DNA of 39,512 nucleotides. Origin: Bacteroidetes bacterium ADurb.Bin139 (GTDB lineage: Bacteria > Bacteroidota > Bacteroidia > Bacteroidales > UBA932). A program made the translations under genes and the position numbers. A model generated the notes under the pieces. It did not search any database and was not told the origin of the DNA. It was given only the letters and a program-made list of their open reading frames with translations. Where the stretch lies: positions 1 to 39,512 of the forward strand of contig MWDM01000015.1 in NCBI GenBank assembly GCA_002070565.1, written 5' to 3'. Numbering within the stretch: the stretch's first letter is position 1; every line of letters begins with the position of its first letter. Shown in pieces: positions 1-6,896 of this stretch.

Positions 1-206
1 TCCATCTTTAAGTGGCCACCGGTTTGCAGACTATCTATAAGACCCTGATAATCTGTCCCCTCCGGTATCAGCAGAAAGGCTGTCTTTCCGTTATCCGTAA
101 CCACATTAGGGTAGTGAAAAGTAAGATAATACCACCCTCCTGTCAGGATGGCGGCTCCAAGGATTAAAACAATGAAAAAGATCAAAATCCCTTTCTTTCT
201 GCTCAT
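1..206 (-). CDS. mltG: Endolytic transglycosylase MltG, N-terminal part (cut by window edge)
   Basis: This is the first 68 codons of a minus-strand gene that runs off the left edge of the window. It starts at an ATG at 206-204 and reads MSRKKGILIFF. A single membrane segment covers about residues 6-28. It is followed by a YceG-like start with PNVV, then FLLIPEGTDYQGLIDSL, the LysM-like entry region of MltG. MltG cleaves nascent glycan strands at the inner membrane and sets their length. The catalytic Glu lies outside the window. The gene starts 14 bases after the stop of the upstream glucosaminidase gene, so the two are probably cotranscribed. The identification rests on the N-terminus only, but the membrane segment plus this sequence style is characteristic in Bacteroidota. 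Confidence 0.78.
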   Translation of the reverse strand, partial: MSRKKGILIFFIVLILGAAILTGGWYYLTFHYPNVVTDNGKTAFLLIPEGTDYQGLIDSLQTGGHLKM

Positions 207-217
207 GGTCTCAAAAT

Positions 218-1189
218 TTATCGCAAACGTACTACCGTACCGGCAGTGGGGTTATCGGTCACACCGGGGTTGAGTTTGCGCAATGCCTGCAGGCGGATCC
301 CGAAACGTTGCGAAATATCAGCCAGGGATTCACCGGGAACAGAAGACCAAAAAGCCAGTTCACTTGCTCCTCTTCCGGCCTTTCGTTGCAAATAGACTTT
401 TTCACCTGCAGCCAGATCGGCATCCTTTGCCACATCATTATAACGGGTAAGTTCCCCCAGGAAAAGCCTGTATTCTGCTGCCAGTGACCGGTACGTATCC
501 CCCGGAGCCGACAAGATGTAACGTTTTCCGTTGGTCTTTAAGATCCTTCTTTCCACGTCTATGGAAAAAACGTCCCCCTCTGTGAAATCGTATAAGAGCA
601 GCGCAGGCTGCACCCGGGGGATCTGTTCTGCTGTGGTGTCTTGCGGTGCTATCAAATCAAACCTGTGTAAACCGTACTGTTCAATCAGGTCAATGAGCAG
701 TCGGGCATAACGGGGATTGGTCGCATATCCCGCCTCTTTAAGCCCGTTAGCCCACGAGGTGTAATCCGTTCTTTCCAGCAAAAAAAGGTTCGCGTAACGC
801 GGCCGGTTTCTAAGAAACTCCGAGTGATCATAATAGGAATCTTCTGCTGTTTTGTATTTCCGGAAACATTCCTGCAACGCATCGTCATCGTGGTAAATCC
901 GGTCTCCTTCCCAGTCGTGGCATTTTATGCCAAAATGGTTGTTGGCTTCCCTGGCCAGCCGGCTGTTCCCGTTGCCCGATTCCAGGCATCCCTGGGCCAG
1001 GATTATGCTGGCAGGAATCCCGTACCGGTGCATCTGGGCAACGGCAATGCCCTTATAGGTATCTATGTACTGTTCCCGTGAAATCGTTTCTTCCCTCTGG
1101 TGCGACAAGGGGAACGCCCACGTGGGAACTGATAATGGAAGAAGGCAGGAAACAAAGCAAAATGCCTTATATAGACACGGATTCAACAT
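218..1189 (-). CDS. Secreted GH73 glucosaminidase with two LysM domains
   Basis: The 323-residue protein has a signal peptide (about residues 1-25, hydrophobic core CFVSCLLPLSVP). A glucosaminidase (FlgJ/GH73-type) domain covers about residues 40-178. It contains the LESGNGNSRLA motif with the likely catalytic Glu70, NNHFGIKC at 83-90, and the YATNPRYA block near 155-162. Two LysM peptidoglycan-binding modules follow, at about 223-267 and 280-322, and end the protein. It should hydrolyse the N-acetylglucosaminyl bond of peptidoglycan in the periplasm or at the cell surface. The gene precedes mltG by 14 bases, making a wall-remodelling pair. The promoter box ends 4 bases before the ATG, so the mRNA may be leaderless. 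Family assignment is firm, but the physiological role (cell separation or turnover) is inferred. Confidence 0.92.
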   Translation of the reverse strand: MLNPCLYKAFCFVSCLLPLSVPTWAFPLSHQREETISREQYIDTYKGIAVAQMHRYGIPASIILAQGCLESGNGNSRLAREANNHFGIKCHDWEGDRIYHDDDALQECFRKYKTAEDSYYDHSEFLRNRPRYANLFLLERTDYTSWANGLKEAGYATNPRYARLLIDLIEQYGLHRFDLIAPQDTTAEQIPRVQPALLLYDFTEGDVFSIDVERRILKTNGKRYILSAPGDTYRSLAAEYRLFLGELTRYNDVAKDADLAAGEKVYLQRKAGRGASELAFWSSVPGESLADISQRFGIRLQALRKLNPGVTDNPTAGTVVRLR

Positions 1190-1193
1190 GATG

Positions 1194-1201
1194 CAAATGT
1201 A
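1194..1201 (-). promoter_or_regulatory. Promoter -7 box of the glucosaminidase gene
   Basis: TACATTTG on the minus strand matches the Bacteroidota TAnnTTTG element. It ends only 4 bases before the ATG at 1189, so transcription would begin at or next to the start codon. No clear TTG -33 element is seen. It is back to back with the cdd promoter. Confidence 0.6.
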
Positions 1202-1212
1202 GTATAAATTCT

Positions 1213-1220
1213 TATATTTG
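1213..1220 (+). promoter_or_regulatory. Promoter -7 box of cdd
   Basis: TATATTTG matches TAnnTTTG exactly and lies 23 bases before the cdd ATG, leaving a leader of about 18 bases. It diverges from the glucosaminidase promoter 11 bases away, so both polymerases cannot bind freely at once. Confidence 0.6.
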
Positions 1221-1243
1221 CTTTCTATAAACCACCATGCCTT

Positions 1244-1681
1244 ATGAACAGAAGCACCCTTACCATTGATTATACAGAAACCTCAAAAAACAACCTTGGA
1301 CCTGAAGATATTGAACTTCTTGAACAAGCTGTAAAAGCAGCTGAAAGCGCCTACGCCCCTTATTCGCAATTCCGGGTGGGGGCGGCCGTCCGCCTGGACA
1401 ACGGGCAGGTCCTGTGCGGGAACAACCAGGAGAATGCCTCCTTCCCGGCAGGCATTTGTGCCGAACGGTCCGTTGTTTTCTATGCACACGCAAATTTTCC
1501 GGCCAATCGCATCCTGACCATAGCCATAACAGCCTCTCCCTGCGGCGTTTGCAGACAGGTGCTTCTGGAAAGCGAAAAAAGAGGCGGCGTTCCCATTCGC
1601 GTTTTGCTGGCAGCCGGTGAACAGGTACTCATTTTTAAAAGTGTTAAGGACCTCCTGCCTTTTGGCTTTGATTCTTTCTGA
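1244..1681 (+). CDS. cdd: Cytidine deaminase
   Basis: The 145-residue protein is a zinc-dependent cytidine deaminase that converts cytidine or deoxycytidine to uridine or deoxyuridine in pyrimidine salvage. The zinc and catalytic motifs are visible: CAE at 72-74 (Cys ligand and proton-shuttling Glu) and PCGVC at 99-103 (two Cys ligands). AYAPYSQFRVGAA at 36-48 and GNNQENASF are standard substrate-site blocks. The stretch between strand LTIAI and PCGVC is only a few residues long, shorter than in the Bacillus and Bacteroides enzymes I recall, so a loop seems to be deleted in frame. The N-terminus carries about 18 extra residues before the conserved helix. Its 3' end holds the promoter of the SRP RNA gene. 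Confidence 0.93.
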   Translation: MNRSTLTIDYTETSKNNLGPEDIELLEQAVKAAESAYAPYSQFRVGAAVRLDNGQVLCGNNQENASFPAGICAERSVVFYAHANFPANRILTIAITASPCGVCRQVLLESEKRGGVPIRVLLAAGEQVLIFKSVKDLLPFGFDSF

Positions 1682-1696
1682 TTTTTTGTACCTTTG
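1668..1696 (+). promoter_or_regulatory. Promoter of SRP RNA gene
   Basis: TTG at 1668-1670 and TACCTTTG at 1689-1696 are separated by 18 bases and match the Bacteroidota -33/-7 pair. The predicted start falls at about 1701, the first base of the SRP RNA. The -33 part lies inside the end of cdd. Confidence 0.7.
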
Positions 1697-1700
1697 CATG

Positions 1701-1797
1701 GGGTAAGTCGTGTACGACCAGCTCCCACTGAACTCCCCCAGGGTTGGAAGACAGCAAGGGTAGGTGGTTGTAGCGGTGCGATACACCAAGCTTACCC
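1701..1797 (+). ncRNA. ffs: Signal recognition particle 4.5S RNA (small bacterial SRP RNA)
   Basis: The ends GGGTAAG (1701-1707) and CTTACCC (1791-1797) pair perfectly. The apical domain holds a GGAA tetraloop at 1746-1749 within GTTGGAAGAC. It is flanked by the conserved symmetric internal loop with CAG on one side and AGCA on the other, which is the Ffh-binding domain IV. The length of about 97 nt suits the small SRP RNA class. It scaffolds Ffh in cotranslational targeting to the membrane. There is no hairpin-plus-U-run terminator after it, and the mnmA start codon is only 10 bases away. The RNA may therefore be trimmed from a longer transcript, or mnmA may depend on read-through from this promoter. 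The mnmA reading frame happens to stay open through the RNA. Confidence 0.9.
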
Positions 1798-1807
1798 TTC
1801 TTTTATT

Positions 1808-2902
1808 ATGAAAATTGCCGTTGGCCTTTCAGGAGGAGTCGATTCCTCAGTTGCGGCCCTTCTGCTCAAAGAGAAGGGATACGACCTGTTTGGCCTCTTT
1901 ATGAGGAACTGGAACGACACCACAGGAACACTTCAGGGTTCCTGTTCCTGGGAAGAAGACCTGGACCTTGCAAAAATGGTGGCACACAAGCTACATATCC
2001 CTTTTTTCTTCACAGACCTGAGCAAAGAGTACCGGCTCCGTGTGGCAGATTATATGTTCCGTGAATATGAAAATGGCCGGACTCCCAATCCCGACATCCT
2101 GTGCAACCGGGAGATCAAGTTCGATGCTTTTCTGGAAAAAGCCCTTGAACTGGGAGCCCACAAGGTGGCAACAGGTCATTATTGCAGGATAGAAAGAACA
2201 AGAGACGGGATGTTCCGTCTTCTGCAGGGAAAAGACCAGAACAAAGACCAGTCCTATTTTCTTTGCCAGCTCAACCAGGAGCAGTTGTCAAAGGCTGTAT
2301 TTCCCATAGGAGAATTATCCAAGGCGCGTGTCAGGGAACTGGCCCGCCAGGCCGGACTTCCCACTTCTGAACGTAAAGATTCACAGGGAATATGTTTTGT
2401 GGGCAAAGTGGACCTGCCCGTTTTCCTGCAACAGAAACTGGCCCCTCGTAAAGGAAACGTGGTAGAAATCTTTCGTGATGGTTCCTCCAAAGTGATTGGC
2501 GAACACCAGGGAGCCCATTTCTATACCATCGGTCAGCGAAAGGGCCTGCAAATCGGCGGACATGTCAATCCGCTTTTTGTGCTCTCTACCAACATGGAAA
2601 CCAATACCATCTATGTAGGAGAAGGCCGGGACCACCCCGGACTTTACCACAGCCGGTTATTTATAGAAGAAAATGACATCCACTGGATCAGGCCCGATCT
2701 AAAAATGGAGCCCGGGCGGGAATGTGACTACAGGGTCCGCATCCGCTACCGGCAGCCCTTGCAGGAGGGCACCCTGCGCCATGAAGAAGGAATGCACATC
2801 ATCTTCAGAGAAGCACAGCGCAGTATCACCCCGGGACAATTTGCCGCCTGGTACCAGGGAGAAGAACTGGTGGGATCGGGAGTTATAGCAAGCCGTTCAT
2901 AA
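1808..2902 (+). CDS. mnmA: tRNA-specific 2-thiouridylase MnmA
   Basis: The 364-residue enzyme thiolates U34 of Lys, Glu and Gln tRNAs, receiving sulfur from a persulfide relay. It has the ATP PP-loop SGGVDSS at residues 8-14, the first catalytic Cys99 in NPDILCN, and the second Cys196 in DSQGICF. The beta-barrel and C-terminal domains follow, with YTIGQRKGL near residue 240. I chose the ATG at 1808 because MKIAVGLSGG is the normal family start. The frame continues open upstream for 38 codons, but those lie in the SRP RNA. The 3' end overlaps the convergent ctpA gene by 20 bases. No promoter of its own is evident between the SRP RNA and the start. Confidence 0.95.
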   Translation: MKIAVGLSGGVDSSVAALLLKEKGYDLFGLFMRNWNDTTGTLQGSCSWEEDLDLAKMVAHKLHIPFFFTDLSKEYRLRVADYMFREYENGRTPNPDILCNREIKFDAFLEKALELGAHKVATGHYCRIERTRDGMFRLLQGKDQNKDQSYFLCQLNQEQLSKAVFPIGELSKARVRELARQAGLPTSERKDSQGICFVGKVDLPVFLQQKLAPRKGNVVEIFRDGSSKVIGEHQGAHFYTIGQRKGLQIGGHVNPLFVLSTNMETNTIYVGEGRDHPGLYHSRLFIEENDIHWIRPDLKMEPGRECDYRVRIRYRQPLQEGTLRHEEGMHIIFREAQRSITPGQFAAWYQGEELVGSGVIASRS

Positions 2903-4475
2903 CTTCCAGCGCCTTCCTGAACTCCGGCAGAACCGGATTGATCACCCGGTAAAAACACCCCGTTCCAAAGAGTCTGGATGCTATCAGGGCTTTTATTTGT
3001 GTCCTGATATGCTTTTCAGAAACGTCCAGATCTCCTTCTCCGGGTACGATGCCTAAGGTGGCGGCATAGGCTGTCAGGCCTTCAAACGGCACATCTGCAA
3101 GGGTCATCTGGCGGTCAAAGACTTCAAATGTTTCATATTGCCTGGCCATCCGTTCCCTTTCTTTGTCCAGGTAATCATTTACGTAAGCGTTAACAATGCC
3201 CCTTCTGGCCAGTTGAACAAAATAACCCGAATAATAACTGGTGTCGGCCGGAACAAAGACATCGGGCATGATACCGCCCCCGCCATAGACTATTCGATTC
3301 TTTTTCAATGTCCTGAAAGCCAGCGAATCAGGTATCTGAATACTGTCCCGGTTAAAGGATTCGCCTCTTTCGTATCTTTCCAGGATCTTCCTGTAATAGG
3401 TTTCCTGTTCCCCCATCACATAAGGAGACTGGATCACCCTGCCGCTGGGTGTATGGTAACGTGCCACGGTCAAACGCAACTCGGATCCGTCGTTCAGGGG
3501 GAAAAGCTGTTGCACCAGACCCTTTCCAAAAGACCGGCGTCCCACTATGGGCCCCCTGTCCCAGTCCTGGATGGCACCGGCAACAATCTCACTGGCCGAG
3601 GCCGACCTTTCATCTATGATCACCACTACCGGAGTGTTAATAAGGAATCCCATCCCCGAGGCATGTACTTCCTGGCGTTTCATTTTTCCACCTCCGGTAT
3701 AGAGGACCATTTCGCCCTTGCCCAGGAATTGCTCCGCCATAAAAATCGCCGCTCCCAGGTAACCACCGCCGTTCCCCTGCAGATCCAGGATCAGTCCGCG
3801 CGGCATTTTGTCCAGGTTTTTAAAAGCATCTATGAACTCGTCCTGCGTGGTCAGTGCAAATTTGTTGATCCTCACATACATGACGTCAGGGGCAGCCCAA
3901 TAGGCCGCATCCAGGCTGTAAATGGGGATCTTGTCCCGGACTACCTCAAAATACAAAGGTTCCCGCTCTCCCCGTCGGATCACGGTCAGCGAGACCCGCG
4001 TTCCCTTTGGCCCCCTCAGCAGGCTGAATACCTTTTGGTTTGTCAGCTCCGGAGAAGAAATGGCTTCCCCGTCAACGGCAACGATCCTGTCATCGGCCCT
4101 GATCCCGACTGCTTCCGAAGGGGCACCTGCTACAGGTGTCATCACCACCAAAGTATCCCGGATGATTGCAAACTCAATACCAATTCCTTCAAAGTTCCCT
4201 TCCAGGGGTTCGGTCATGGAACGGACTTCAGCTTCAGGAATATAGGAAGAATGGGGATCCAGCTGCCCGGCCAGGGTTGAGATCATTTCATCCACAGCAC
4301 CGGATGTGTCCAGGGAGTCAAGATAATACTGCTGTATATAAAACAAGGCCTGTCCCAGCTTGTTCACCTGATGGTTCAGCACGTCTTTCTGTTCCTGTGC
4401 CGGACACGGGAGCAAGGCTAGCAGAAAAAGTGTGAAAAGGAATGATTTCTTAAGGGTTTGGGGTTTATTTTTCAT
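2883..4475 (-). CDS. ctpA: S41 family C-terminal processing peptidase
   Basis: The 530-residue exported protease has a signal peptide (residues 1-26, ending LLPCPAQ; a Cys at 24 leaves a lipoprotein possible). A helical N-terminal part is followed by a PDZ domain at about 90-180 (GIGIEFAI, ADDRIVAVDG). The S41 protease core comes next. The Ser-Lys dyad is readable as Ser293 in the SASASE block and Lys318 in SFGKG, 25 residues apart as in E. coli Tsp. About 170 residues follow the core. Such enzymes degrade or trim periplasmic and envelope proteins from the C-terminus. It is monocistronic, convergent with mnmA and divergent from the porin. The promoter box ends 5 bases before the ATG, suggesting a leaderless mRNA. 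Confidence 0.92.
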   Translation of the reverse strand: MKNKPQTLKKSFLFTLFLLALLPCPAQEQKDVLNHQVNKLGQALFYIQQYYLDSLDTSGAVDEMISTLAGQLDPHSSYIPEAEVRSMTEPLEGNFEGIGIEFAIIRDTLVVMTPVAGAPSEAVGIRADDRIVAVDGEAISSPELTNQKVFSLLRGPKGTRVSLTVIRRGEREPLYFEVVRDKIPIYSLDAAYWAAPDVMYVRINKFALTTQDEFIDAFKNLDKMPRGLILDLQGNGGGYLGAAIFMAEQFLGKGEMVLYTGGGKMKRQEVHASGMGFLINTPVVVIIDERSASASEIVAGAIQDWDRGPIVGRRSFGKGLVQQLFPLNDGSELRLTVARYHTPSGRVIQSPYVMGEQETYYRKILERYERGESFNRDSIQIPDSLAFRTLKKNRIVYGGGGIMPDVFVPADTSYYSGYFVQLARRGIVNAYVNDYLDKERERMARQYETFEVFDRQMTLADVPFEGLTAYAATLGIVPGEGDLDVSEKHIRTQIKALIASRLFGTGCFYRVINPVLPEFRKALEVMNGLL

Positions 4476-4480
4476 ACCTG

Positions 4481-4488
4481 CAAATGTA
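4481..4488 (-). promoter_or_regulatory. Promoter -7 box of ctpA
   Basis: TACATTTG on the minus strand ends 5 bases before the ATG at 4475. Transcription would therefore start at or beside the start codon. No convincing -33 TTG is visible. Confidence 0.55.
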
Positions 4489-4530
4489 CAAAAACCTTCC
4501 TTGTACTGTCATATTTTTTCGCCAGACTTA

Positions 4531-4559
4531 TTGTTTAGTAAAAGCTTTTACTATATTTG
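4531..4559 (+). promoter_or_regulatory. Promoter of porin/YeiH operon
   Basis: TTG at 4531-4533 and TATATTTG at 4552-4559 are 18 bases apart and fit the Bacteroidota consensus. The leader to the ATG at 4600 would be about 35 bases. Confidence 0.65.
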
Positions 4560-4599
4560 CGTTTACTATCGACCCATGTACTATTTAAAGTTTACTCCG

Positions 4600-5613
4600 A
4601 TGAAAAAAATTATTCTTACAATTTCACTTCTGGCAACCGTGCTTTTTAGCACAGTGCAGGCTCAGGAAAAGGTTTCTGATCAGGAGGAAAGGACCCGAAA
4701 GCTGGAAAGTTTCATGGCCAAACTCCCAAAAATGTCTGGTTTCATCAACGTAAGGTATCAATATGAAAACGATGCCAATTCCTTGGATATCCGTCGTGCA
4801 AGACTGGATTTCAAAGGAGAACCGGCAAAGTGGTTTGATTACCGTTTACAGGTTGATTTTGCGTCTTCCCCAAGGATCATAGATGCCTTTGTAAAGTTTA
4901 AATTACACCCCATGTTCAATGTGCAGGCAGGACAGTTCAAGCTCGCTTTCTCTCTGGAAAACCCATACAGTCCCCTTGACCTGGAAACCCTGGAGAATTC
5001 CCAGGTTGTAAGTTACCTTTCAGGAGTCAATGACCTGGCTGGCGTCAAGGCAACCGGGCGTGATATCGGGGTGGCGGTGTATGGAGGTTTCTTCAAACAG
5101 GACGGATACAATATTATAGATTATATAATTGGTCTTTACAACGGTAACGGTATCAACACCAAGGATAACAACAAATACAAAGACCTGGCCGGCCGCATCA
5201 ACATCAATCCCATCCGCCCCGTTACCCTCTCTGCTTTCTATTACAACGGGAAAATTGGACCGGATGGCGAACTCGTCCCCAGAACCCGGTACGGTTTTGG
5301 TGCCCGCTACGATGATGGCAAAATCCTCTTCAGGGGTGAATACATTAAAGGAAAGACAGACCAGAAGGACAGCGACGGTTTTTATCTGCTGGCAGGATAT
5401 ACCATCGCCGGCAAATTCCAGCCGCTGTTTAAATATGATTACATGCGCCTGGATCTTGCCAACGAGAATTCCAGACAGATCAACTACCTGGTGGGATTTG
5501 ATTATTGGCCCCACAGCATGTTCCGGCTACAGGTCAACTACACTTACCGGACCTTTATACAGAAAGAGAAGAACAGCGGGCTGCTGGGTATCATGCTAAC
5601 AGCGCGCTTCTGA
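4600..5613 (+). CDS. Outer-membrane porin, phosphate-selective porin O/P-like
   Basis: The 337-residue protein has a clear signal peptide (MKKIILTISLLATVLFS, cleavage near VQAQ at 20-22). The mature part alternates polar and aromatic residues in beta-strand style and closes with a strand ending in ARF, the terminal-Phe outer-membrane signal. Blocks such as GFINVRYQYE, RRARLDFKGEP and YRLQVDFASSP are typical of the porin O/P (OprO/OprP) family, and FNVQAGQFKLAFSLENPYSP fits its channel region. I chose the ATG at 4600 because the signal peptide begins there. The frame is open further upstream, but that part contains the promoter. It is followed after 32 bases by a YeiH-type exporter, so the pair may move an anion across both membranes; the substrate is unknown. 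Confidence 0.85.
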   Translation: MKKIILTISLLATVLFSTVQAQEKVSDQEERTRKLESFMAKLPKMSGFINVRYQYENDANSLDIRRARLDFKGEPAKWFDYRLQVDFASSPRIIDAFVKFKLHPMFNVQAGQFKLAFSLENPYSPLDLETLENSQVVSYLSGVNDLAGVKATGRDIGVAVYGGFFKQDGYNIIDYIIGLYNGNGINTKDNNKYKDLAGRININPIRPVTLSAFYYNGKIGPDGELVPRTRYGFGARYDDGKILFRGEYIKGKTDQKDSDGFYLLAGYTIAGKFQPLFKYDYMRLDLANENSRQINYLVGFDYWPHSMFRLQVNYTYRTFIQKEKNSGLLGIMLTARF

Positions 5614-5645
5614 CAACGATCAATCAATAAAAGAATCAACCTATT

Positions 5646-6896
5646 ATGAAAGAAACTAAACAATCCCGGTGGAAAAAAATCCTGACCGAAGACTGGATCA
5701 CCGTCTTTGCAGCCACCATAATCCTTTTGCTGGCCGTGATAGTTCCTGCCATTATGCCCGTCATGCCAAAAACCCTGGAAACAGGCAAAGAGTGGCTTGA
5801 CGCTGGATATATGTTCGTATTTCTGCTGCTGGTGACCTACCTGACCTCCTTTATTCTGAATAAGCCTCTGAAAGGGATCTTTCTATCCTTTCTGGCCATC
5901 TACCTGCTGGCCTTGCTTTCGAACGTGATCGCCTCTATACCTGCCGTAAAATCAACGGGATTGGAGTCTGTTTTCTTTGCAGTCATATTTGGACTTATCA
6001 TCAGCAATGTGTTCAAAGTCCCCAAATGGATGAAGCCTGCCATCCAGAGTGAATTTTATATCAAAATCGGGATCATCACCCTGGGTTCAACCATATTATT
6101 CGGAGAAGTCATGAAGGCAGGAGCCTACGGACTGGCCCAGGCATTGGTGGTTGTGCTGGTGGTATGGAATTTCGCTTTCTGGGTAGCCCGTAAAATGAAG
6201 GTAGACGATGAAATGGCCACTATGCTGGCCAGCGGGGTATCCATATGCGGAGTATCGGCCGCCATCGCCACCTGCGGTGTGATCAAGGGAGACAACAAAA
6301 AACTCTCTACGGTCATCTCCCTGGTGCTGGTGATAGCCATTCCCATGATGTACCTGCTTCCCTGGCTTTCCAACCTCATGGGGCTGAGCCCTCAGGTAAC
6401 GGGAGCCTGGCTTGGAGGAACCATAGATACCACAGGCGCTGTTGCTGCAGCCGGCACCATGCTGGGAGAAGAAGCGGCGAAGACAGCCATTATCGTCAAA
6501 TCCTCTCAAAATGTATTGCTGGGCATAGCAGCCTTTCTGATTGCCCTATACTGGACCTACAGGGGAAAAGAGGGACAGGAAAAACCCACCGGAAGGATGA
6601 TATGGGACCGTTTCCCCAAATTTGTGCTGGGATTTATCCTGGCATCCCTGATATTCAGCATTTTCTTCAGCATAGAAGAAGCTAAAGTCGTGGGGAAGAT
6701 CACCAAAGGCTTCAGCAATTCCCTGTTTAGCATAGCGTTTGTATGTATTGGCCTGGAAACAAGATTCAAAGAAATATTTTCCAAAGAAAACCGCCGGCCA
6801 TTGAATGCCTTCCTGACGGCTCAGACTTTCAATATCATAGTCACCCTGATCGTAGCTTATCTGCTCTTTGACGTAATTCAGCCTATGTTGCAATAA
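5646..6896 (+). CDS. YeiH/UPF0324 family putative sulfate exporter
   Basis: The 416-residue inner-membrane protein has about ten hydrophobic segments spread along its length. It carries the family blocks SICGVSAAIA (near residue 200) and GGTIDTTGAVAAAG (near 257-270), followed by SSQNVLLG. The family (COG2855, E. coli YeiH) is annotated as putative sulfate exporters. Experimental evidence for the substrate is thin, and related proteins occur in sulfonate metabolism loci. It lies 32 bases after the porin gene, probably in one transcript. Its 3' end overlaps the convergent rnz by 14 bases. No sulfur-metabolism gene is nearby, so the substrate remains open. Confidence 0.85.
   Translation: MKETKQSRWKKILTEDWITVFAATIILLLAVIVPAIMPVMPKTLETGKEWLDAGYMFVFLLLVTYLTSFILNKPLKGIFLSFLAIYLLALLSNVIASIPAVKSTGLESVFFAVIFGLIISNVFKVPKWMKPAIQSEFYIKIGIITLGSTILFGEVMKAGAYGLAQALVVVLVVWNFAFWVARKMKVDDEMATMLASGVSICGVSAAIATCGVIKGDNKKLSTVISLVLVIAIPMMYLLPWLSNLMGLSPQVTGAWLGGTIDTTGAVAAAGTMLGEEAAKTAIIVKSSQNVLLGIAAFLIALYWTYRGKEGQEKPTGRMIWDRFPKFVLGFILASLIFSIFFSIEEAKVVGKITKGFSNSLFSIAFVCIGLETRFKEIFSKENRRPLNAFLTAQTFNIIVTLIVAYLLFDVIQPMLQ

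Noticed and set aside
1694..1807. N-terminal extension of mnmA by 38 codons
   Set aside because: The extra codons are the SRP RNA and the start normal for the family is at 1808.
3138..4280. 380-codon plus-strand frame antisense to ctpA
   Set aside because: It is a shadow of the S41 protease, which has clear catalytic motifs; the translated product shows no domain.
4432..4599. Upstream extension of the porin gene
   Set aside because: It contains the promoter and the ctpA start, and the signal peptide begins at 4600.
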